Of a DNA stretch of 64,000 nucleotides, positions 22,835 through 33,713 are shown piece by piece (the first letter of the stretch is position 1; the number at the start of each line of letters is the position of its first letter). The notes under the pieces were generated by a model, which saw only the letters and a list, made by a program, of their open reading frames with translations, did not search any database and was not told the DNA's origin. A program made the translations under genes and the position numbers. Source of the DNA: Spisula solida. Lineage: Eukaryota > Mollusca > Bivalvia > Venerida > Mactridae. The stretch is from positions 2,866,530 to 2,930,529 of the forward strand of contig OX365947.1 of assembly GCA_947247005.1 (NCBI GenBank), read 5' to 3'.

Positions 22835-23860
22835 GGTCTAAGATGTATGTCCATTTGATGAATTTAATCAAATTAATAATATCCATGCAAATATGAGTCA
22901 CTACATACGTAAACAAACTAATCACATAAGGCCATAATATGCCGGGGAATTTCGTATGAATGCCATCTCTGAAAGCATAGAATGCCTTTTTTTCAAAGAT
23001 GATACATTTTGAATTAATCAAATGGCTCAGCATTAGAGAATATTAACTTACCAACAAAACTATCATTTTAACAACCTAAATTTAATTCAAAACGCATGTT
23101 ATATTAAGAAAAATAGAGAGGAAATCTCATTTTTTACTTTTTTTCAGCTATTGTGGTCACTTTGACCTTGAAATGACCTTGACCTCACATTTGTCTTAGG
23201 TGTATGTCCATTTGATGCATATAACCATATGAATAATATAAATGTAAATATAAGACACTACATACGTAAACAAAAAAATCACACCAGATCACAGAATGCC
23301 AGGGGTCTTCGTAAGATTGCCATTTCGGCCAACATGCATTTGCATAAAATGGCTGTTTTGACAATATTTTTATATTTTGAATCAAACAAATGGGCTATAA
23401 TGACAGAATATGTACTAACGAACATAACTATCATTTTTATAACCAAATTGAATTGAAAACACATGCTATACAAAGAAAAATATAGTGCAAATATTCATTT
23501 TTAGCTATTTCTCTGACTTTGACCTTACACTGACCTTGACCTTGACCTCAAACTGGTCTATGTTGTATGTACTTTTGATGCACATTATCAAATGAACAAT
23601 ATCCATGCAAATATATGGCAATATATATATAAACAAAAACTTCACACTAGAAAATAGGTTACCGGGTAGTTTCGTAAATTTCTTGGATAGCAAGAGTTGT
23701 TGCCCCTGTTAAAAAAATCTGCACCACTTTCAGATCTGGCATCCACCTTTTTCTAAAGCCTGAATGTCTATATTATTCGAAAATACCAACAGACTTTTTC
23801 TACCAGATGGGGTAAATGAAAATTGAAATTCTCGTCACCAGCTCCTAGACTAGTATGTTT
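22835..23860 (-). repeat. Right inverted arm
   Basis: Reverse complement of the left arm. The outer two-thirds are nearly identical to it, while the inner third (22835-23150) differs at roughly one base in eight by eye and holds a ~12-bp insertion (ccggggaattt area, about 22937). Confidence 0.85.
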
Positions 23861-23990
23861 TTGAAGAAAAACATGCCTCAAATAGACCTTTGAAGAAAAA
23901 CATGCCTCAAATAGACCTTTGAAGAAAAACATGCCTCAAATAGACCCTAAAAAAATTTGCCTCAGTATTATCTTCTCTGGGTACGGCCCT
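23861..23990. repeat. 29-bp tandem triplet plus shared tail repeat
   Basis: tttgaagaaaaacatgcctc plus aaatagacc occurs three times. It is followed by a tail (ttgcctcagtattatcttctctgggtacggccctg) that parallels tgcctctaatag...acctcggattcggccctg at 42200-42253. The two loci therefore share an interspersed repeat end. Confidence 0.65.
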
Positions 23991-24921
23991 GTATGTTTGT
24001 ATGCTGGAGTAGTTATGACCAAAAAGGGGTCAGTCCTACACTTCCTCATGTCCCATATATCATAGACTCCTGTGGGTTCTGTCACAGGGACACGTATCTG
24101 TGTGTGGACACTGTCTTGTGATTGTGACGTTTCTGCAATACCTGAATCCATCATTTCATATCTCCCACCATAACTGTGCTGTTCTGTTCAAAAACTAGAG
24201 CAAAAAAACCAAGAGCAAGAAAAAAACAAGAGCATGAATTTGACTGCGACTGTAGGCAGGAGACACGATGATAATGCAAAGTTATAATGAAGGTCTGGTT
24301 ATAAGCAGTTGCAATTCTTGGTTTAATTTGGTACCAATAAACTAGAAGTCTCACATTGGCACATACTGTATAATTTGCTTGACCCTTGAGGTGAAAGAGA
24401 CCTCTAAGAATGTAAAACTTGCAATTTCTCGGTTTGATTACATTTTTCCAGTGCGTTAATAAATATTTATTTGAACTTTTTTGTGTGAAAAAAATTATCT
24501 ACATGTTTCGGTTTTACTTTGTCAGAGTACCAATCTTTGTTAATGGATTGATCCATTTTTCATGCCTTTATTAATATGTTTTTTATTCGCTCGGGAAATT
24601 AAAGCAATATAACATTTTCCATAAATCACGAAGTCTTAATATGTTATGATATATGGTAATGGTATAGAATCGGAACAAAGTACCGACCTTTTTGTTTCTA
24701 GCGCGACGTTGAATACATTTCTTTCCGAATAATTGTTTATTCCTCCATTATTGACATGTGCCTCTGTGATATTACTGGTCATAAACTCATGTCCTATGTC
24801 AATAAATTAGAGACGAAATCCAATTAGGGTCATGATAATTTCTACCAGCGGGAAAGGCGAATATTCATTAGACTGGGTGACTGTAAAACGGAATTTTCAA
24901 CAATCTTTCTACTAATATTTC
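23991..24921. other. Non-coding stretch; possible conserved-looking block 24690-24890
   Basis: 24690-24890 is free of repeats, has mixed composition and contains homeodomain-core motifs (aattag, taatta-like, ccaattagg). This is a weak hint of regulatory DNA only. Confidence 0.3.
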
Positions 24922-25196
24922 CTATTGTTTCCATTAAAGAAGTTCTATATAGTTATATAGTCTGGAATAATGTTTGATAAATAAGTGATTAATGATGTGC
25001 CAACAATGACTTTTAGAGCTATTTATAGATTGTGAATAAACTTTATAAGGGCTGGAAAAAGGGCCTGTATTATTTCCATTAAAGAAGTTCTACATAGTTA
25101 TGTAGCTCGGAATAATATTTGATATCCAACAATGAGTTTAGAGCTATTTATAGATTTGCTGTGACTAAACTTTATAAGGGCTGAAATAAGGGCCAG
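24922..25196. repeat. ~147-bp tandem duplication
   Basis: tttccattaaagaagttcta...ctttataagggctg occurs twice. The second copy has lost about 30 bp (ataagtgattaatgatgtg). Confidence 0.85.
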
Positions 25197-25810
25197 TCAG
25201 TGCTTCTAGCTTTATTTAGCATCATTTTATGAGAAACATCTACAGTAATCATTGTTGACGTTCCATGTGGTGTATGACATAATTTTTGGCGAAAAACGCT
25301 AAGTAAAAATCTGTCAACAAAAAGTTAAAATTATCTGTAAATAGTTTATTCTTTGACCGATTTCAACGATTCAACTCTCGAGACTCTAGCCGAGAATGAG
25401 TGCTATCCATGCAACTTAATATTTTTGTGCAAAAGATCAGTTTCAATAGTGCCTGAAACCGACTCAGCTGCTATTTAGGCAGTTGAGTTGGTTTTGGGCA
25501 AAAACTGTGGCCTTGTTGAAAAATATAAGTTGCATGAAAAGCAAATTTATTTACGCATGTGTTTAAATTTTTTATCATTCTTTAACAGCTATAAATATAT
25601 GGCATGCATGTATATGGTTTGTAGAAGTTCATTAAATAAGAATTTAATGTTACCATAAGTCAGAGCTCTCCACAAGCCCCAGCTGTGAGCGATTTCTATG
25701 ACTAGTGAGGGTTTACGACCTGCTACTTTTCTCAAATTGAACAAGTTTTAACAAGTTCAATGTTTAAAATAATAAAAAATTAATGATTGAATGACACGTA
25801 AACAAACCGC
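25197..25810. other. Non-coding stretch
   Basis: No gene or repeat recognised. Confidence 0.5.
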
Positions 25811-26776
25811 ACTTTGCGCACTGACTACATTTATACTTACAGAGAACCCTGCCGTAAGTGCTTTGATAAAACATTTTGCGCACTGACTACATTTATACTT
25901 ACAGAGAACCCTGCCGTAAGTGCTTTGATAAAACATTTTGCGCATTGACTACATTTATACTTACGGAGAACATTTTGCGCACTGACTACATTTATACTTA
26001 CAGAGAACCCTGCCGTAAGTGCTTTGATAAAACATTTTGCGCGCTGACTACATTTATACTTACAGAGAACCCTGCCGTAAGTGCTTTGATAAAACATTTT
26101 GCGCACTGACTACATTTATATTTACACAGAACACTGCCGTAAGTGCTTTGATAAAACATTTTGCGCACTGACTACATTAATACTTACAGAGAACCCTGCC
26201 ATAAGTGCTTTGATAAAACATTTTGCGCGCTGACTACATTAATACTTACGGAGAACCCTGCCGTAAGTGCTTTGATAAAACATTTTGCGCATTGACTACA
26301 TTTATACTTACGGAGAATCCTGCCGTAAGTGCTTTGATAAACATTTTGCGCACTGGCTACATTTATACTTACGGAGAGCCCTGCCATTAGTGATTGATAA
26401 AACATTTTGCGCATTGACTACATTTATACTTACGGAGAATCCTGCCGTAAGTGCTTTGATAAACATTTTGCGCACTGGCTACATTTATACTTACAGAGAA
26501 CCCTGCCGTAAGTGCTTTGATAAAACATTTTGCGCGCTGACTACATTTATACTTACAGAGAACCCTGCCGTAAGTGCTTTGATAAAACATTTTGCGCACT
26601 GACTACATTAATACTTACGGAGAGCCCTGCCTTAAGTGCTTTGATAAAACATTTTGCGCGCTGACTACATTAATACTTACGGAGAGCCCTGCCGTAAGTG
26701 CTTTGATAAAACATTTTGCGCGCTGACTACATTAATACTTACGGAGAGCCCTGCCGTAAGTGCTTTGATAAAACAT
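25811..26776. repeat. 62-bp minisatellite, ~15-16 copies
   Basis: The unit is cattttgcgcactgactaca, tttatacttacagagaaccc, tgccgtaagtgctttgataaaa. gcgc landmarks lie at 25816, 25878 and 25940. One unit is deleted to 38 bp (25940-25978) and a few are 1-2 bp short. Two unit types (acagagaacc and acggagagcc) are clustered, with the second predominating at the right end. 62 is not a multiple of 3, so the frames on both strands shift phase from unit to unit and are artefacts. Confidence 0.95.
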
Positions 26777-28571
26777 GTACCCGGTACCTCGGAAGCTGGG
26801 TGGAGGTCACAGTACAGCTGTGTCTGTATATGTTCGCTACAGGATTAACATACCAATTAATCTTACATTAATTCTATCTATCAGGTGTGAAAGTCTGGGT
26901 AATTCAAACAACATAGTGGCTGTGTACGGATGTTAACGTTTTACTATCTACCCATGAAAACATTAAACAATCGTTAAACAAACCATTTCAATTCTAATTA
27001 ACACCAATTATGTAAGACACTTAATCTGTTTCATGTCTTGTAGAAATATTTAAGTTGATATCAAATACATACAGGTATTGTTTTATCAAAGCACTTAAGG
27101 AAATCATAAACTTACGTCCAAATTTTCCGTCCCTGACTCAGACGTTGTTGACTTGCAGCACTGAGATAAACTTATACATCGGGATAGAGAGTAAAAAAAG
27201 TAAGCAAAAGTGTCAACATTGCGACTCAAGGTCACCTGAAATGCCGATATGACAGGGACCCTAAGTGTTGCGGTCAAATGTAAGTATAGATCGGTTAGCA
27301 ATTGGCAATGACAATCTTCGTTAGTGGAAATTTGCAGGGACTATGAATGTTGGATCAATGGAAAATTAAAACCAGATCATTTTGTAATAATTGTATAATG
27401 CTGCATGTCTTATGTGAGATGCTTTATATGCTAGCAATGTTCATAGGCAGACCTAAGTGTCGCATCAAATTTAAGTATAGGGGTATAATAAATATTGAAT
27501 AAACTAGGGTTTAACTTAGAATATTTTACAATTTCTATACATGTAGAGATATTGTTTGGAGATGGAATAGAGCCATATCACAGCATGTGTTAGATGGTAG
27601 GAGTATAAATCCTGCTCTTATCACATCATACGCCTTTATCTACAACATCTCTAAAGCACCAGAGTTTGATGGGGAGACCAAAAAACAGAAATATCCATTT
27701 TTTACGATTTTTTCTTAGATATTAATCAGAGTTTATGGGAAGATTTTTTTTTCAAGCTGATCGTTAGTCGTGATACATCCTAGAAAAAAATGGTTAAACC
27801 CACTTTTACCCAAGGAAGGAATTCATGCATTTCAATAGAGTGATGATAAGTAAGATATGATACCTCTTTCCCAGACTCTCGATGATTTTGTCAGTTACGT
27901 GTGGCGGCACTCCAAATCGTTATGTATAACTTTACAGTAATATTAATTAATTTGTTGGTAATCTTCATTAATATTTCTTTGATTAAGTACAAAGATCATA
28001 AAGTTTGATAAAAATCATGTCTTCGTGATTTTTATCTCGATTTTTGTCTTTGCTGTAGCATTCTAGATTAAGTTGATGAAAGTTATTATAAATTGCTGTA
28101 CATAGCGAATAAATTGTGGTGTTTTTGCTTTCGCTATTTTTGGCTAAAATAAAGTCAGTTCCCAAATTCATGAAATAGTAATCTTAAGCAAACATAAGTG
28201 ATTTACAGTAAATTATGAAAATTACCACAGATGATAGTCTGGAAAATTGCTTTATAGTTTCGGTTAAATACGATAAAAATAAAAGAAAATAATAATTGTA
28301 AAAATGTTGTGGATAAACAGATATATAGAGTTTTACGGTATAGCACATGGCTTCTAGGCAGCTGCAGAAACTATGAGGTATTTATAATTCATGTGAAAGG
28401 AAGTGCATTATAAATACATCATTTGAAATTTTCTGTTTCCGGAGAAAATTATAACTCACATAAATTAGAATTTCTGCAATATAGGTATTGCTGATAATAC
28501 AAATACAAAACTATATTATATCCCTGTAGACTGATAAATTGTCGGAATGGAAAAAACAATTCGCCTCATGA
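26777..28571. other. Non-coding stretch
   Basis: No array, TIR pair or convincing exon seen. Confidence 0.5.
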
Positions 28572-28790
28572 AACTATAGCGGTGGAGCGAGGCCACTTCG
28601 AGTGCAGGAAGTTGACTCTTAAGGTTTAATCTGTAGCTGCATACCAAAGAAGAAATAAGAAATTGGTACCAGTAATTCCCTTATTAGATGTTCTGCACAA
28701 AAATTGGCAAGCTGGCTTTTTCTCTCTCTCTTGCTCTCATGGCCATGTATACCCTCCGGAACGAGGTGTCAAAAGTGATTCATAAAATAG
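28572..28790 (+). mobile_element. SINE copy C, diverged
   Basis: Retains ggccacttcgagtgcagga, gtaccagtaattcccttatt, agatgttctgcaca, ctggctttttctctctctct, and ggaacgaggtgtcaaaagtg from the SINE body. Box B has decayed (aaggtttaatctg). The 66-codon frame at 28688-28888 lies in the body and is not a gene. Confidence 0.7.
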
Positions 28791-31560
28791 CACTGCTTGC
28801 ATTTACAAAAAATTCAAATAACATAGTATTTAATGCACTTCCTTTAACAGAAATATCAAACACCATATTTTCTGCGGTTGCATTTTGAATTAGCGATTTT
28901 ACTTTAAGGCTAGTCAGGAGCTAGTTAGGTCCCTGGTGCTTGAGACAGATCGTAATTTGTTATATTATCCTTACAAGCATGTTTATATTAGGTATGTAGA
29001 TATATAACTGTAAAGTTATATCATACATGTGAAATAGTCTGAGGTACCATTATATACAGACTTCAACAGTTAATGAATTTCTACAAGACTTTAACACGTT
29101 ATATAAAACGTAATAATAAACTATAATCTTACGTGTAAATAAGATCTAATACCATATAAGGGTTAAGTAAGGCACACTTTGTTAAGTAAGGCACACTTCA
29201 AAGTATCCTTATTGGATTAACACCTACATTCTATCTAATGATGTAACCTTCAATATAAGCCCCTTGCGATCATGATCAAAGAATTCGACCAACTCGGGGT
29301 TGTTTTATTTTGTTAATATATTAAGGCGGCCATGGATCTGACTGGATCGGGTGTTTTAACAAAATTTCAAACTGTATTATTTAATCTTGTTGTCATCTGA
29401 TAAACTGGTATTATAGTTTGTAAATTGTTACACTAGCCTTTGTTTACAAATAAAAAAGGCAAATTTAAATGCAGTTCCAATGTCCATTTTTTGTTCGATT
29501 TTGTCATCTATCACTTTTAATACATCTACTCCTCAATCCACAGTGATAACTAGCAAGCAATCGACCATGCTGTGTTGATATTATCTATGTTTATTTATTG
29601 ATGAGGCTAGAGTTATCTCCGACGAGCTATACTTGGCACATTGGAGCGTTCATCTTAAATACAGGCTTGTAATCGTCTATGCCAAAATTATGTAACTGCG
29701 GAATGGGTTAGGAATCTGTGATCAGAAAATTAATTTAGCAAAATAAATAGAGACAACATTATAACTGACACTTTTCCTTTACTCTTTTACTGGCCCCCAA
29801 TGTCTTATGTTTAGGAACACCCCAGTATGGCACAGAAGGAAGTGAGTTCAATCTCAGACAATGACTGACATATACCAATATATATATGTATGGTAACGCT
29901 CAGGTAATTTAAAGATTTAATTAAAATTCATATGCATAGTTTAAGTACATACTGTCAGGAATTTTTGTCCAAGGATTATTGAGTTATAATTATAAATGTA
30001 TAGGCCGTCCTTTGTGGGAGACATACTTTTTGTGTCAAAATTTTTTCTAGTTTTGTATCAAAAGTGGTAAAAACTGAGACATAATTAAAATGTGGTATGA
30101 GTATACTTAGTCAATAAAGGAACCATGATATAACACACTTTTCTATGGATTGTAGCTTTTGATTGGCAGTTCTGTGGGTGTATTATGAAAGTGGTTTGAG
30201 CATGATTCGATCCTCAACCTTCTTGTAGCATATTGTAATAGCTGATATCTTGTATATTTTTACCCCAGTTGTATGTTTTTGTAAGCAATGTGTAATACAA
30301 ACATAAATCTAAAGGACTGATATTGCACGATTTGCGTATGGAAATTTATATATTCAATGCAAGAACCTTTGTAATAAATTCATGCATAAAGATCAGAATC
30401 AGGTCAAATTCTCAGTACTATACAGAAACGAAATTTGTAGGAATTGGCTGATGGGTGTTTGTGTATTTAAGCACATTTATATAGTCATCAAAAGCAGGTC
30501 GGTTTTGATCATTTCCAATTAAACTGAAATACAATATTTGTCTTGTATATATTACAACCTTTTATATCGCACGTAAATGATTTCAATTTATCCAAATACA
30601 AATTTTGTTTAAACTGTCTTCATCGCACTTTGTTGAAGTTTATTTAAACTATAAAAAATCGGTGAACATTTGACAGAATATTTTATTTGATATAAAAATC
30701 AATACCTGAGTATATAGATAATCTGCGTTTTTTATGATGTCCCCCGCCCTCCGTAGTTAAGTTATTATAAGTGAATAATTTATCAATGTGCGACTCTTCA
30801 TTCATCCATTAGTGAAGGAACGAAATGTCCATTCATTATTTTAATGCAATTTTATGTGGAGAATAAAGCGGTTTTGGAAAGTGTGGTTAAATGAAAGATG
30901 TGTTTTCATCTCATCAAATACGGCAATTGTACGTCTCAATAGGAGCTCAGCAGGGTCCGAATGCCAACTTTAGGTCGGAAACGTTGACACGACACGGTCG
31001 GACACTGTCGCTTGTAAAAGGTGTACATTTACATATGCTTCATTCAACAAGTCTGTAGATGCTTGAATAATGAGAAATATGTCAAGGAGTGTGGCCCCTC
31101 TTTATTTCCCTACGCTGGACATCGGTAAAATAAATGTCTTGACGTCCACTTTTGGTCATTCCGTTAACGCCTGCTGTATTTGCATTAGTCATTGCCAATT
31201 ACTGGTGCTGTGCTGTTGGCATTTAATGATGGTGAAGAAACACAAATTACACCCTACTACTTCACTACTTCAGTACAAATTTACTTTTTGTCGTGAAACA
31301 ATTTGTTGTTTGTTTTTGTGTGTTTCCTGCTGACTGCTGTTTCTGTTTTTGTGTGGCGTAATGATATTACCACTTTTCAGCTTACTACCAATTTAACGCA
31401 TTAGGCCTCGGCAAATAAATAGTTCTATGATTTGAACAATATTACAAGCATGCAACACAGGTTACACGTATCATTGGACCAGATTTGTTAACATTACCAA
31501 CATTTACTTATATTAAGACCAACAATTATATCAGACTTTTATTTTTAGAGGATATTTATA
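28791..31560. other. Long AT-rich non-coding stretch
   Basis: Contains a short duplicated taagtaaggcacactttgt (29163-29200) and a G+C-richer block at 30930-31220 that holds an 87-codon plus frame (31070-31333) with no recognised motif. No gene is supported. Confidence 0.5.
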
Positions 31561-31594
31561 GCAAATCATTCCGAAACGGACTATATTTCTACTA

Positions 31595-31775
31595 CCAATG
31601 AATATTCTCACTGGTGGCGGGAATCTAAAATAGTTCCCACAGTTTTCAATCGTATACTGTAACGTATGTATATCACTCCGCCGCTGCACATTGCAGACGA
31701 TGACCTAATTATGTTGTATACAAACATTGATGCTATATATAGCTGGTGGGGGGAACTGAAATAGTTCTACGTACA
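31595..31775. repeat. Diverged direct repeat around ggtggcgggaat
   Basis: ctggtggcgggaatctaaaa tagttcc (31610 region) and ctggtggggggaactgaaa tagttc (31742 region) lie about 130 bp apart. They look like two decayed repeat units. Confidence 0.4.
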
Positions 31776-32182
31776 TATCGATCGGCCGATTAACAATGTT
31801 ACCGCGGTAAGCTTTAAACGCACTAGTCAATTTCTACCCTGCTTTATATAAGACCTCATAATTTTCGTATCTATTATCCGATTTTGAATATTTAAAGCTT
31901 GTAATGAAGCAGAGATATATGTCTCTCTTTTAGACAACATTCAACACGATACCCTAATTATTAAATCCACGGCGACGAGTAAGAATCCGTTCCGCGTAAA
32001 AGTAAGTTTAAAATATCCCGTTTTATACCAAATAAAAATTCAATCAACGGTCGAAAATCATCAATTATTTATTTAATATTCAATCGATTTTGTTCATTAA
32101 AGCTTGTTTTAAAAGCTAATACTTAAAGGTTTTATAAAATGTAAAACTTGTTTTTAAAGCATTAATCGGCCGATCGATATGT
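31773..32182. mobile_element. Possible TIR element with 21-bp perfect inverted ends
   Basis: acatatcgatcggccgatta (31773 on) recurs exactly inverted at 32162-32182, 410 bp end to end. A ttaccgcggtaa palindrome follows the left end. No target duplication is visible and there is no second copy in the window, so mobility is an inference from the TIRs. Confidence 0.5.
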
Positions 32183-32538
32183 GTAAGCGACACCATGTTT
32201 ACCCCTTTCACACACGTTAATATAGAGTGTCATATACATTTAATTAACATGCGTGGTCATACGGAGAATAAACAGTCACTTATCTTGACACTGGTCGAAT
32301 TCTCCAAGTCGTTAAAAATGGTATTTGTAAATATCCCTTCATTGATGCTCAGCAGTTACTTAAGTAAGTTCCAGGTAACTGCTGGTTCTCTTGGTGTCCT
32401 TAGCAGCACAAATGTTTAAGTAAGGGTGGGCTTATCAGAACTGTGACATAAAATTATGATACAACCTGGATTAGATATTGGATTTAATGGCATCAGTACG
32501 CCACACACTAGTACTTTCCGTGCTTTGATTAATATTTG

Positions 32539-32832
32539 TGCTGCCTTCTCTGTTTGATTTTTAATATTATATTTTCATATTTTGTATTCATTTTTTCAAA
32601 CTTATTGTAATGTCATGATTAACTTGTTATATATTAATGCCTACCTTACTTCTTCACTCTGACAGAAATATTTACTTTTTTGTGCGTTACGTGCTGACTG
32701 CTGTTTCTGTATTGTGCTGCCTTCCCTGTTTGAAATGTAATATATAATATTTTTATTGCTTTTTTGTGTGAAAATATTTTGTATTTGTTTTTTCAAACTT
32801 ATTGTAATGTCATGATTAATTTATTATTTAAT
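32539..32832. repeat. Imperfect duplication (gtgctgccttc...tgtcatgattaa)
   Basis: gtgctgccttctctgtttga...tttttcaaacttattgtaat gtcatgattaa occurs at 32539-32640 and 32714-32832. The intervening tgctgactgctgtttctgt also appears at about 31330, so a third fragment lies 1.3 kb upstream. Confidence 0.7.
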
Positions 32833-33164
32833 ACCTATTTATAAATGAAAAAAAATTGTAATGTTGTTTCTATAAATAAACTGATGAAGGCGTTTAAGTG
32901 TCAAAACTTAAAATTAGGTAGATTTATCAAAATTTTGTATAAGTTGAAGAAAGCTTTAACTGCATGCTGACTTTTTTTATTTTATTTTTTTCGGGCCTCA
33001 GAAAGGTAACCCCATTTATTCTCCTGTCTATTGGTTTTATGCATGTTGGCTTCACTGTTAAAGTAAATTTTTTTGTACTTCTTGGGTTTTACACTTCTGA
33101 GAAATTTTGTTATGATTCATGTGTTGATGACAATATTAAGAGATGATACGTACTTACCAAAGTC

Positions 33165-33713
33165 TTTAAAGGTGCTGCCTCACAGATTGGGCTAAATTTT
33201 TGTATATTGTGATTTTCCAACCTAGCCAAGTATTGATGTAATAGAAAGCCACGGACGGTTGCTTTATGAAAGATTTGGTGCATATAAGCAATTTTAACTA
33301 CTCTCGATATCGCCCACTGAGTATATTTTACTTGAAAAAAAAACGCTAAGTTTCCTTCCAACATGCTTTGTGAATTATGTCATTCACACGTGATCGAACT
33401 GTAACATCAACAAACTACAGCGTAAACATCAGTGAGGTATTTGGTTCGTTTTTTTATTCGTTTTCATCAAATGCGAACAAATTTCATGCAATTTAGGTAA
33501 TAGTAGTGTTAATTCTATAGGGTATTAATACCCTATAGAATTTTTTATGTAAAAATACTAAATAAGTACAAAATGCCGATGTTTCTCAAGTTATATTTAA
33601 TGTCAGTGTGGTTGTTTATGGCATATACAGGCAGCTATACCAAAATTACGCGAATATTTGACAATTTTATTTTATTTTTGCAATACAGCAATATGTGAGG
33701 CAGTCCCTTTAAA
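33165..33713. mobile_element. 549-bp TIR element (TTTAAAGGtgCTGCCTCACA ends)
   Basis: The left end tttaaaggtgctgcctcaca and right end tgtgaggcagtccctttaaa are inverted with two mismatches. The interior has no transposase-like frame. It holds a perfect 32-bp palindrome at 33511-33542. Non-autonomous DNA element by structure; family not identified. Confidence 0.65.

Larger units (their letters stand above)
18819..23860. mobile_element. Foldback-like structure: ~1.04-kb inverted arms around a 3-kb core
   Basis: The left arm (18819-19856) and right arm (22835-23860) are inverted copies. Frames in the left arm at 19218-19412, 19235-19462 and 18998-19186 recur on the opposite strand at 23279-23473, 23229-23456 and 23505-23693 with zero or one residue difference. 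Arms made of internal tandem subunits around a loop match foldback transposons such as Drosophila FB/Galileo. No transposase is visible in the core. It could also be an inverted segmental duplication. Outer ends show homology from about 18819 and 23860 inward, but no target duplication is clear. Confidence 0.7.

Noticed and set aside
25757..26848. Many 60-105 codon frames on both strands (CRKCFDKTF / YKCSQCAKCF periods that look zinc-finger-like)
   Set aside because: The C..C spacing arises from the 62-bp repeat in shifting phase. There is no consistent finger with histidines, and both strands are equally open.
29815..29841. 27-bp microexon with good acceptor and donor
   Set aside because: Too small to judge. 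The following gagttcaatctcag looks like a decayed SINE box B, so the region may be a SINE head.
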